Part shown: positions 1 to 8,491 of the stretch, piece after piece
How positions within the stretch are numbered: the stretch's first letter is position 1
How the letters are laid out: each line of letters begins with the position of its first letter
Notes under the pieces: model-generated
What the model was told of the DNA's origin: nothing
The model's database searches: none
What the model saw: the letters and a program-made list of their open reading frames with translations, nothing else
Translations under genes and position numbers: made by a program
DNA from: Candidatus Aenigmatarchaeota archaeon
GTDB lineage: Archaea > Aenigmatarchaeota > Aenigmatarchaeia > CG10238-14 > SCSR01
DNA: 33,278 nt
Reading direction: 5' to 3'
Assembly: GCA_016177025.1 (NCBI GenBank)
Contig: JACOWB010000001.1
Coordinates: 1-33,278, forward strand

Positions 1-297
1 TTTTGAAATATCCGATTTGCGTAAAACGAGGATATAAGCCGAGCAGACGCATTTCAGAGCGTTCATTGGTAGTTATTTACATTCGGAACTACTGTTTTGG
101 TTCTGTTAATTTAAAGGGTCTTGAGTAGAATGTTAATTTCGGGTCTTATCTTATTTTCTTTGACACGTTAGTATAAACTAGGTGAAATTGTGTGTAAATA
201 TTATTTGTGAATGGTTCACTCGTCACCCAAGAATTATAGATGTTTTTAAAGGATAAGTAAGTTATTGTATGATTATTAAATAGTTAATGGTCACAAT

Positions 298-1743
298 ATG
301 AAAATTTTTTATGCTATGCCCTTTACTGGTAAAACTTACGAAGAGATAGTTGAAGAAAGAAGTAGAATACTTAGTACAGCCAAATCATTTGGTCTAGATA
401 TAATTGAACAATTTGTTGGTATTGAAGAAAAGGAAAAATTTGAAAGTCATGCTTATGGACCTCTTTTTATCGCAGAAAAAGACCACAATCTTATAAAAGC
501 GTCTGATTTGCTGATTGACGACTTCGAAAATCACTCCATTGGACGTGATTGTGAAATAATCATGGCTAAAGAAATACTTGACAAAAGAGTCATTTCAATT
601 GTTTCGGATTCGCACATGAAAAATCATCCTTGGGTACGACTCTATAGTGATTACATAGTTTTAAATCAAAATGAAGCATTTAAACTTGCATCAAAGTTAT
701 CCCAATTTACACTTTCTTCACAGATATCTCAACTTTCAAGAGAAGAGAAAGATAAAATAGATTTACAAATTACCGAATTACTTAACAATAAAAATTTATC
801 TACCATACTAGAATTGCTACCTACCGAATTAAAGCGACGCTGGCAAATACTTTTTGGTTACGAATATCAAACTATTATAGAATATTCATTTAAAGAATTG
901 CCTAAAACATTGCGAGTCAATACACTTAAAAGTGATATACAGAAATTTTCTGAAATTGTAAATAATTATTCTTGGAAGTTAACTCCTTTAGAAATTTCTC
1001 CAACGGCTTTTCGATTGTCAACGGGAACTAAAATTATTTTTGACGATATTCCAGAGCATAGAGAAGGGCTTTTCTATGTTCAAGAACTTGCATCAATGTT
1101 ACCAACAATAGCACTTGATCCAAAACCTACAGAAACAATACTTGACATTGCTGCTGCACCTGGTTCAAAGACTACTCATATGTCACAGCTTATGGAAAAT
1201 AAAGGGGAAATTTTGGCTAATGATATTTCTGCTGAAAGGTTGGAAAAGCTGAAAAATATTGTAGAAAGATTGGGTGTTAGAAATGTAAAGTATCATTTAG
1301 GAGATGGTACAACGCTAGGCGACACATATCCAGAAAGTTTTGATAAGGTTATGATAGATGGTCCCTGTTCTAATGAAGGTATTATAAGATACAAGGCCCA
1401 CAAGTTTTTTGAATGGACTTTGCTTCAAATTTACCAGCTCATTAAAATACAAAAAAATTTACTTGAATCTGGATATAAAGCTCTTAAACCTGGAGGTGTT
1501 CTTGTTTATTCTACTTGCACATATAGTCCAGAAGAAAATGAAGCAGTTATTGATTACCTTTTAAGAAAATATCCTTCCATAGATGTGGTACCAATAAAAT
1601 TTAATGGGATAAAAACTAGAAATGGTTTAACAAAATGGGAACATTCAAGTTTTAGCGAACGCGTTACCAACACATTAAGGGTTTATCCACAAGATAATAA
1701 TTCGATCGGCTTTTTCATCGCAAAAATTGTTAAACAATATTAG
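298..1743 (+). CDS. Fusion: N-terminal nucleoside 2-deoxyribosyltransferase-like domain + C-terminal NOL1/NOP2/Sun (NSUN/RsmB-like) RNA m5C methyltransferase
   Basis: N-term MKIFYAMPFTGKTYEEI...LLIDDFENHSIGRDCEIIMAKEI; C-term DIAAAPGSKTTHMSQL SAM motif, DGPCSNEG and YSTCTYSPEENE (both catalytic Cys motifs). Confidence 0.85.
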   Translation: MKIFYAMPFTGKTYEEIVEERSRILSTAKSFGLDIIEQFVGIEEKEKFESHAYGPLFIAEKDHNLIKASDLLIDDFENHSIGRDCEIIMAKEILDKRVISIVSDSHMKNHPWVRLYSDYIVLNQNEAFKLASKLSQFTLSSQISQLSREEKDKIDLQITELLNNKNLSTILELLPTELKRRWQILFGYEYQTIIEYSFKELPKTLRVNTLKSDIQKFSEIVNNYSWKLTPLEISPTAFRLSTGTKIIFDDIPEHREGLFYVQELASMLPTIALDPKPTETILDIAAAPGSKTTHMSQLMENKGEILANDISAERLEKLKNIVERLGVRNVKYHLGDGTTLGDTYPESFDKVMIDGPCSNEGIIRYKAHKFFEWTLLQIYQLIKIQKNLLESGYKALKPGGVLVYSTCTYSPEENEAVIDYLLRKYPSIDVVPIKFNGIKTRNGLTKWEHSSFSERVTNTLRVYPQDNNSIGFFIAKIVKQY

Positions 1744-1899
1744 GGAATAAGTTACCCTTTATTCATTCAGTCCTTGATTTTAATTTAATGAAAACTCCTT
1801 CAGTTCAAACCTAAATTCTGGAAACAATTCCCTGTATTTCTCTAAAAATTTAACAGCCTTGTTATAATCACTAAACCGTACCTGAAAATCCCTTACTTC

Positions 1900-2109
1900 T
1901 TAAGCAGGTTCTTTTCTAGCTACTTCTATTACTCTCTTTACGTCTCCAGAAAATATTTTGCTTGCTCTTAAAATCTCAATGCCTGTAATCGTCCCTTTTT
2001 TGCCGATATCAATGACAACCCCATTAGGTAATTCTATACTTTTCCAATACTCGTCATCGCTTATCTCGACATTCAACACATCTTCCTCTTTATCATACCA
2101 TGATTCCAT
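1900..2109 (-). CDS. DUF2283-like small protein
   Basis: WYDKEEDVLNVEIS...ELPNGVVIDIGKKGTITGIEILRASK pattern; overlapping antisense ORF is less protein-like. Confidence 0.75.
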   Translation of the reverse strand: MESWYDKEEDVLNVEISDDEYWKSIELPNGVVIDIGKKGTITGIEILRASKIFSGDVKRVIEVARKEPA

Positions 2110-2117
2110 TCAATCAC

Positions 2118-2351
2118 CTAATCAAGCCAAAATGCTGTAATTATCTTGACTTTATCCTTACTTATTCTTTTGTATACAACTTTTAAAAGTCTTCCAGATG
2201 GAGGTATTCTGGATATTGCATTTAGTGCATCTTCCCAATATTTGTCTCTCATTTCGTTAGAATTCTGTATAGCGTACACAATAAATTCATTCGTAATGTT
2301 TTTTCTCTTAACTCGCTTTCTTTCCCAATGGCGAGATTCAATAAGCTCCAT
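2118..2351 (-). CDS. DUF4258-like small protein, paired with the DUF2283-like gene (toxin/antitoxin-like layout)
   Basis: ESRHWERKRVKRKNITNEFIVYAIQN...GRLLKVVYKRISKDKVKIITAFW. Confidence 0.7.
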   Translation of the reverse strand: MELIESRHWERKRVKRKNITNEFIVYAIQNSNEMRDKYWEDALNAISRIPPSGRLLKVVYKRISKDKVKIITAFWLD

Positions 2352-2400
2352 TTTAATTTAATTTGATTTAGTATATATTTCAAGTTGTTTTATTAAAATA

Positions 2401-3306
2401 CTAAGTTCTCTCATCTATAATCTTTGACAATTCCTTTGAAGAATGAATCTCGGTTAATTCCGATTCTGATACAACAGGCACTCCTTCGACAGATTCTTTG
2501 TAAGACCTTTTTGAAATTAACACAGCTTTAGACGAAAGTATCCCCGATAATTGTTTAATTTCACTCAATTCATTTTTCGCTTCGGATGGTATAGTAGACA
2601 GGCTTGTTATCAGTGAAAAACTTTCCCTTCCTATGATTTCAAATGGCGACGAGTGAACAGAAGAATTATCAATACCTATCCTTGAGAATTCCATACTAAC
2701 AGTCTTTTGGAAATGGTCTTTCGGCTTTAGGTATATAGCTCCTGCGTGCTTCATTTCATAAGGCAAAGTGAATTCAGCTGCAAGCATTCTCTCCAGCTTT
2801 CGAACAGTTTCCCTCTGCGGATTAACGCGCTTGTTTTCAATCTCGTACATCGCCTTCTTGGATATGCCTATCCTTCCGGCCAACTCCTCCAGCGTGAAAT
2901 CCATTTCTTTCCTCTTCTCCTTCAAAACAAAAGTGTTTATCTCCTGTGTGTGCCTTCCCTTCGATGAATGCGTGACAACCATCTCATCCTCTTCGAGCAT
3001 TGACTTGAATAATTGCGGTGTGATAACTGGTAATTCGAACCGTGAATAAACAGTTTCGTCGTCCAGATGCTCCCGGTTATTTCTTTGGGATATCACAAAC
3101 GGGTATGCCGATAAAAAGTAGGACACGGCCCGCAAATCCATTGCATGCGATTCGTCCAAAGCATCGACATTAAGCAAAGTTTTAATCAGGATCAAATACT
3201 CTCTTCTAGCGACGATATCAAAAGCTCCGTGAGTTAGAAAAGTCTCGAACTGGTTCTCCTGCAAAGCATTGATTACCTTGTTCATCAGGATGGTCTTGTC
3301 GAACAT
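2401..3306 (-). CDS. Archaeal XRE-type HTH transcriptional regulator
   Basis: Helix-turn-helix MDFTLEELAGRIGISKKAMYEIENKRVNPQRETVRKLERML. Confidence 0.85.
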   Translation of the reverse strand: MFDKTILMNKVINALQENQFETFLTHGAFDIVARREYLILIKTLLNVDALDESHAMDLRAVSYFLSAYPFVISQRNNREHLDDETVYSRFELPVITPQLFKSMLEEDEMVVTHSSKGRHTQEINTFVLKEKRKEMDFTLEELAGRIGISKKAMYEIENKRVNPQRETVRKLERMLAAEFTLPYEMKHAGAIYLKPKDHFQKTVSMEFSRIGIDNSSVHSSPFEIIGRESFSLITSLSTIPSEAKNELSEIKQLSGILSSKAVLISKRSYKESVEGVPVVSESELTEIHSSKELSKIIDERT

Positions 3307-3365
3307 ATTAAATACTTGTCGTCGAATAATGATATAAATGAGTGGGCGTGTAGCTTAGCCTGGTT

Positions 3366-3380
3366 TTCTCTGTACCAGAG
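3366..3380 (+). other. Putative 15-nt intron in D-loop of tRNA-Ile
   Basis: ctgg/ccag 4-bp helix with 3-nt bulges ttt and aga; removal leaves D-loop agcctggtta. Confidence 0.6.
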
Positions 3381-3397
3381 AGAGCAATTGTCTTATA

Positions 3398-3419
3398 ATG
3401 GCAACTAAGCTAATAAGTG
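3398..3419 (+). other. 22-nt intron at canonical 37/38 of tRNA-Ile
   Basis: ctta/taag central helix, 3-nt bulges taa and tga; removal leaves loop cttataa, anticodon TAT. Confidence 0.8.
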
Positions 3420-3457
3420 AGCAATAGGTCCCCGGTTCAAATCCGGGCATGCCCACT

Positions 3458-3973
3458 TTATCCTAATTTCAATACATCAAAAACCCACTGCCCTAGAAAT
3501 CCTAAAATAAATGGGATAAGTAGGGAAATACCGATTCTAACAAAAACAAATTTCGGTCCTAAGAACGGCAGTTCCCACACTAACACTCTTTGCAACCCGA
3601 GAAGAGACCATGATGTTAAATATGCTATAATAGGACCTATGCCTGTCCCGGCTTTCCAGAAACCAACTAATATTGGGAACGTCAGGAATGGTCCTCCCGG
3701 AGTTACTGCTCCTAATGCTGTTCCGATGGATATGCCTCTCAGTCCTGACTCTTTACCTAACCAAGATGAAATCAGCTCCTTAGGTAGAATCAGCACGAGC
3801 ATGCTTGATATCAAAAATGCTGCAATGATCAGATATGCAAACCCCTGCTGCGGATGAAAAAGCTGGTATATTGTAGAATCGAATGCTATCTTCACATTCT
3901 TTGGATTGACAAAATAAACTGTCGCATACAGAACAATTACTGCTATTATAAATCCTACCATCGTCCAGTTCAT
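3458..3973 (-). CDS. Predicted permease (DUF318/UPF0718-like), multi-TM
   Basis: Hydrophobic segments; LGAVTPGGPFLTFPILVGFWKAGTGIGPIIAYLTSWSLLGLQR. Confidence 0.7.
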   Translation of the reverse strand: MNWTMVGFIIAVIVLYATVYFVNPKNVKIAFDSTIYQLFHPQQGFAYLIIAAFLISSMLVLILPKELISSWLGKESGLRGISIGTALGAVTPGGPFLTFPILVGFWKAGTGIGPIIAYLTSWSLLGLQRVLVWELPFLGPKFVFVRIGISLLIPFILGFLGQWVFDVLKLG

Positions 3974-4000
3974 ACATCTTTTTCTGTAGAATAGTTTAAA

Positions 4001-4921
4001 TCATTTTCTTAATTCAACTTTCATGAAGTCGTGTGCAATTTTTGTATTAGGAAATATTTTTTTAGCTCTTTCTTCCATTTCTTTGATATCATCCTTGTTG
4101 TATCGCCGGCTTAAGTGTGTCAATATTAATTGTTTTACATCCGCTTTTTTTGCAATCTTTGCCGCTTCCGCAACATCAGCATGATATTTGCCTTGAGATT
4201 CGTCCAATTCAAGAAAAGTACCATCATGAATCAAAATATCAGCTTGCTGTGATATCTTCACCACGGTTTCGCATGGTTTGGTGTCGCCTGTATATACAAC
4301 TTTCAGCCCTTCTGTTTTATTGGAAACATCTTCGATTTTAATTTTTTTACTCTTGTATTCGGCTTCACCATGTTTTTTGAGCTTGTTCAACCAGTATCCT
4401 CTTTTTAATCCTAATTCCTTCATTTTATTCAAATCGATGTTCCACCTGTCTTTTTCCTTAAAGCAGTAAGCTGCGCTAGGAACTGTATGCAAAGTTGGGA
4501 TGGACAAAACTTCGAATTCTTCCCCGTCAAAAATTTTTGTTATTTCATCCCCTTCGAATGGGACATTTATAGCATTTACGGGAAATCTCAAGCCGAAATA
4601 CCCCAAATCAATTATATTCGCGACAAATCTTTCTGCTTCAGGACCGAATATTGTAAGTTCTTTCTTCCGTTTCTCCATGTTCATGGTTTGTATCAAAGGG
4701 ATCAATCCTGCGAAATGATCTGCGTGCCAGTGTGAGATGAAGATGTTATCAATGTCCATGAAACTGATTCCAGATTGCATTAATTGTTTTTGTGTCCCTT
4801 CGCCGCAATCGAATAGAAGAGTGGACTTTTTGTCTGTGTAATGCTCGAAAATTATGGCTGAGTGGTTCCTGTCTTTTGTTGGTATTCCCGATACCGTACC
4901 AAGGAAAGTTATTTGTAGCAT
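4001..4921 (-). CDS. rnz: Ribonuclease Z
   Basis: MLQITFLGTVSGIPTKDRNHSA, HWHADHFAGL, VVYTGDTKPCE, LILTHLSRRY. Confidence 0.92.
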   Translation of the reverse strand: MLQITFLGTVSGIPTKDRNHSAIIFEHYTDKKSTLLFDCGEGTQKQLMQSGISFMDIDNIFISHWHADHFAGLIPLIQTMNMEKRKKELTIFGPEAERFVANIIDLGYFGLRFPVNAINVPFEGDEITKIFDGEEFEVLSIPTLHTVPSAAYCFKEKDRWNIDLNKMKELGLKRGYWLNKLKKHGEAEYKSKKIKIEDVSNKTEGLKVVYTGDTKPCETVVKISQQADILIHDGTFLELDESQGKYHADVAEAAKIAKKADVKQLILTHLSRRYNKDDIKEMEERAKKIFPNTKIAHDFMKVELRK

Positions 4922-4956
4922 ACTATCAATTTATTTTAGAAATTTTAATATGAATT

Positions 4957-5190
4957 ATGGTAGAAGTAAGGGAACCACTGCCACAATTTTTGCCGCGCGC
5001 TTTCACGTGGTACAAATCTTGCGGGAGATGTGAAACAGGCGATCTTTATCTAGATACTACCGAAGGGCGTACTCCTAAAAGAGCAGAAATCGCTTGTTAT
5101 CAATGTGGATATAGACTTGCTACTGATAGCTCCCCTGGTGTAAAACTTCTTTCAAGAATGCATTATGAGCTAAATTCCAGTAAAAGATAG
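4957..5190 (+). CDS. Small zinc-ribbon protein, unknown function
   Basis: CGRC...CYQCG motifs; fits between flanking genes. Confidence 0.6.
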   Translation: MVEVREPLPQFLPRAFTWYKSCGRCETGDLYLDTTEGRTPKRAEIACYQCGYRLATDSSPGVKLLSRMHYELNSSKR

Positions 5191-5195
5191 CTTGG

Positions 5196-6644
5196 TTACA
5201 AAAGAGCTTCTTTTTCAAAATAATTCCGTAGAAATACACCGAAGTTCTTATCTTTTTTTATCAAATTCGATATTTTGCTTTCGGGTATCATTTCATATCC
5301 TTTTGCTATTTGCTCGGCTATGTAGTTTGGTATGCCTTTTGCTCTTAGTATTTCTGCGCTCCTCTTAAGGCTGTCTACAAGCTTTTCATGAGATGTAATG
5401 AATTTACGTCTAACCTCTACAATCCAGTTAACATTTTCAACAAACGGTCCTGTCAATGGATTACTGTACTTTTCCAAGAATCTTGCTGAATCGTTCAAAT
5501 CAAATACACTCGGTCCAATTCTTTTCTGTATATGGGGCAGTTTGTCAACTTCCATTTCCAGCAAAATTATTGCAATATTTTTCTCATCTGAATACACATC
5601 TTTTCTGAGGACCTTGAACTCGTACTTGGTTTCTTCCAGAATCTCTTGCAGTCTTTCGGCGAATCTTCTCAATTGCGGCCATAATATATCGGGGACCACC
5701 TTTGGTGGTGTGAATTTAATCAGTAATAACTCTGTTCTTCTCTGTGCCTGCATTTTGGATAGTTCTCTGGTTGTAATCGGTTGCATTTTCTGAGGATAAA
5801 AATATTTTTCATTCGGTCTGTCCAAGAATTGTTTGGCTAATTTTTTGAACCTCAAGAATTTTTCAACGGATATGGGCGAACCGGTATTTCTGTTCCTGTC
5901 AGTCGGATCTATCAGGATTAATGGATTGCTCTTAAACCTGATTTTCAATTGTCTGTATTCCTCTTTTTTATACTGGTTTTTCAGATCTATGATTTCTCCT
6001 GGTTGCCATTTAGCTGCAGCTTTCAGAACTTCCACAAAACCTCCGTATCTAATCGTCAGCAATTCACAAACATAACCAGAAAATCCTTCGGTTTTAGCAT
6101 CGGCGCCATAGATTTTATCGGCTGTGAGAAATTGCTTCAGCAGTCTGACTTCATCTGATAGTGTCGCTTGGAGATTCTTTTCTATATATCTAACATGAAA
6201 TGGAGTTCTATCTACTGCAGATTTTATCCTTTCAGCAGATTCAACCTCATAACAAGGAACTATGTCTATATCCACACCTTGAACCAACCCTGATGCATAA
6301 GGGTGTTGCGCGTATTCTACCGAGAACTTGCCTTTTAGCTGTTTGACAACTTCCCTACCAACCAACAGTCCATATTCCTCCAGTTTGTTTTCTGGCAAAT
6401 CTGGTGAGAATAGAATAAAGACATCAAACTCTCTTTTGCCAGGTAGCCATGTGTTTCTGGTGATGCTGCCTGCTAGAATAGCTTTAGCATGATATTTTTT
6501 GGCTTTTTCTTTGGTAATCTCAAGCGTCTTTTGCGATAGTTCAGTCAGGAATTTTTCCTCTGTCTCTTTTGGTTTGATTTTATTCAGAACTTTTGATAAA
6601 ATCTTCTGATAATTCATTTTCATAATTAATCTATTTGTTTGCAT
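5196..6644 (-). CDS. cca: Archaeal CCA tRNA nucleotidyltransferase
   Basis: AILAGSITRNTWLPGKREFDVFILF and VDIDIVPCY; archaeal class I CCA enzyme architecture; start may be an internal ATG. Confidence 0.92.
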   Translation of the reverse strand: MQTNRLIMKMNYQKILSKVLNKIKPKETEEKFLTELSQKTLEITKEKAKKYHAKAILAGSITRNTWLPGKREFDVFILFSPDLPENKLEEYGLLVGREVVKQLKGKFSVEYAQHPYASGLVQGVDIDIVPCYEVESAERIKSAVDRTPFHVRYIEKNLQATLSDEVRLLKQFLTADKIYGADAKTEGFSGYVCELLTIRYGGFVEVLKAAAKWQPGEIIDLKNQYKKEEYRQLKIRFKSNPLILIDPTDRNRNTGSPISVEKFLRFKKLAKQFLDRPNEKYFYPQKMQPITTRELSKMQAQRRTELLLIKFTPPKVVPDILWPQLRRFAERLQEILEETKYEFKVLRKDVYSDEKNIAIILLEMEVDKLPHIQKRIGPSVFDLNDSARFLEKYSNPLTGPFVENVNWIVEVRRKFITSHEKLVDSLKRSAEILRAKGIPNYIAEQIAKGYEMIPESKISNLIKKDKNFGVFLRNYFEKEALL

Positions 6645-6745
6645 TCTATTTAGATTTGGTCGTATTCCTAGATTTTCAGATTTCGTTACTAATATGTAGT
6701 GAACTACCGAAAAGCTTATATATAAGTAACTACTGTATAGTGACT

Positions 6746-6955
6746 ATGTCTAATGGATTTAGAACTAACGGCAAGATGGCGAATAGCAATGGGTTGATTA
6801 CTGCTCATAATCAGTTTTTACAAGAACAGCTAATGGAAGCCCAACAGTCGTTATTCTTTGCCAGAAGCGTTAAGGAAGCTAAATTCTTGCAGAATAGGAT
6901 AGATTATTTAAAGAGTACCTTGAAAAATATTAATTATAGGAAGACGAGCAGGTAA
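6746..6955 (+). CDS. Small unknown protein, likely leaderless
   Basis: ATG 6746 in the longer 6635 ORF, with TATA-like cttatatataag about 25-30 nt upstream. Confidence 0.55.
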   Translation: MSNGFRTNGKMANSNGLITAHNQFLQEQLMEAQQSLFFARSVKEAKFLQNRIDYLKSTLKNINYRKTSR

Positions 6956-6961
6956 GTTGAT

Positions 6962-7303
6962 ATGACTACGCTTTCACTAACTGAAAGGTTAAACACATAC
7001 GGCGAACGTGTAAGATCTGAACAAGGAGATACACTTTTCTTACCACAGGCAGCTCTGCAACATTTTCCGGAATTGGGTGACGGTACTTCTATGGAAGCTT
7101 ATGCAAATCTGGCAAGGCAAGCAAAGAGTAGAATTGTTCCTTATGAAATTGTTGGTGGGGGCGTAAGTACCGACTTTTGTTATCTTCCTACAGGTAAAGC
7201 TAGAATTTATCCATTCGGAAATCTTGTCAAAGAATTAGAACTTGATTTTATTCAGCGTTTAGAACTCGAAAATAATTTGACACAAAAGGCGACTATTCAA
7301 TAG
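6962..7303 (+). CDS. Hypothetical protein, 113 aa
   Basis: ORF immediately downstream of the small ORF; protein-like composition. Confidence 0.55.
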   Translation: MTTLSLTERLNTYGERVRSEQGDTLFLPQAALQHFPELGDGTSMEAYANLARQAKSRIVPYEIVGGGVSTDFCYLPTGKARIYPFGNLVKELELDFIQRLELENNLTQKATIQ

Positions 7304-7400
7304 CCCCGAGCGGATTCGAACCGCCGTCCCGAGATTTCTTTCATATTGTCCAGAGTCTCGTATCCTTTTATGGCAATTGTGACCACTAGACGACAGGGCT
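7301..7400 (-). tRNA. tRNA-Gln(CUG), interrupted in the D-loop and anticodon loop
   Basis: Minus strand: acceptor agccctg/cggggct, D-stem gtct/ggat, anticodon stem cgaga/tctcg, T-arm ggcgg ttcgaat ccgct; A1-U72 as in archaeal tRNA-Gln; 73 nt after removing 13 + 14 nt. Confidence 0.85.
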
Positions 7401-7451
7401 GCTTGATAACTATTTGATGTGATAAATTAATATTAAGGGTTATCGATTAGA

Positions 7452-7934
7452 ATGGTTGAGGCTATTATACAGAATTTGATAAGCAATTTCTCTTACCTAG
7501 GCGTATTTCTGTCAAGCATAATAACAAGTGCGTCGATTATATTTCCACTTCCAGGGCAATTAGTCCTTGTATTTGCGGTATTGCTTAAACTAAACCCGCT
7601 CTTAACATCTCTTTTGACAGCTGTCGGCTCAATGATAGGTGAGATGACAGGATATGGTGTTGGACTTGCGGGTGGGAAAATAGCTGGAAAAAGGTTCAAA
7701 GGTCATAAAAAACTGGTAAAGACAATTAAAAGATACTATAACAAATACGCTTTTTTGATGATATTCGCGACCGCTTTTCTCTTTTTTCCGTTCGACTTGG
7801 TTGGGATTATTAGTGGCATGAGCAGGTATGATGTCAGAAAGTTCTTGTTGGCTGGGTTTTTAGGCAAATTTTTGAAAACTTTGCTTATCATCTACCTCAT
7901 TCAGAACGGCATTCATCTTTTTGGATTTGCATGA
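7452..7934 (+). CDS. DedA/VTT (SNARE-associated) family membrane protein
   Basis: FPLPGQLVLVFAVLL...GSMIGEMTGYGVGLAGGKIAGKR. Confidence 0.65.
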   Translation: MVEAIIQNLISNFSYLGVFLSSIITSASIIFPLPGQLVLVFAVLLKLNPLLTSLLTAVGSMIGEMTGYGVGLAGGKIAGKRFKGHKKLVKTIKRYYNKYAFLMIFATAFLFFPFDLVGIISGMSRYDVRKFLLAGFLGKFLKTLLIIYLIQNGIHLFGFA

Positions 7935-7980
7935 GGACAAGTTAGAAATACAGATAAATCTAATTTTATAAAGTGATGAT

Positions 7981-8490
7981 ATGCGTGAAAGGGCATCAAA
8001 GTTTGAAATCTTCATTGACGGTTTGATACCAATCGCGCTTGTTCTGCTGGTAGTGATAACTGTAATAGAGTTATTCTTTTCAAAGTTCGCACGACCCTAC
8101 AGGTGGCTAATAGACATTATTGACTTTTGGATTATTCTAATCTTCATTCTGGATCTTATGTTCAAATACAAGCATGCAAAAAGCATCCCGGACTTTCTAA
8201 AGCATTACTGGCCATATATTATAGCGGTCTTCCCATTCTTCCTAGTTATAAGAGTAATAGAAAGGTTCTATCAAATTTCAACAGCATCGGCCAGCTCCAC
8301 CATAATTTTTGGGAGATATATAGCAAACGCTTTAAGCGAAGCTAGAATGGCGAGAATAGCCGAACTCTTCAGATTCATCAACATATCTGCCAGAATGTTA
8401 AGGGCTACCTACTTCTATGAAAACCCCAAAGTAAGGCATAAAATAAATACGACTAAATTGCTAGGATTGGGAACAAAGAGGAAACGATAA
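7981..8490 (+). CDS. Four-helix membrane protein resembling a voltage-sensor domain of ion-channel family, without an evident pore
   Basis: S1/S2-like helices with FILDLMFKYKHAKSIPDFLKHYWPYIIAVFPFF then Arg-rich ARMARIAELFRFINISARMLRA. Confidence 0.5.
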   Translation: MRERASKFEIFIDGLIPIALVLLVVITVIELFFSKFARPYRWLIDIIDFWIILIFILDLMFKYKHAKSIPDFLKHYWPYIIAVFPFFLVIRVIERFYQISTASASSTIIFGRYIANALSEARMARIAELFRFINISARMLRATYFYENPKVRHKINTTKLLGLGTKRKR

Positions 8491-8491
8491 C

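Larger units (their letters stand above)
3344..3455 (+). tRNA. tRNA-Ile(UAU), interrupted in the D-loop and anticodon loop
   Basis: Acceptor gggcgtg/catgccc, D-stem gctt/gagc, anticodon stem attgt/gcaat, T-arm cccgg ttcaaat ccggg; 112 nt, 75 nt after removing 15 + 22 nt. Confidence 0.88.

Noticed and set aside
1-297. Left-edge region
   Set aside because: No ORF, RNA or repeat I can support from sequence alone.
3417-3857. 146-aa plus-strand ORF starting inside tRNA-Ile
   Set aside because: Antisense to the predicted permease and overlaps the tRNA; translation is not protein-like.
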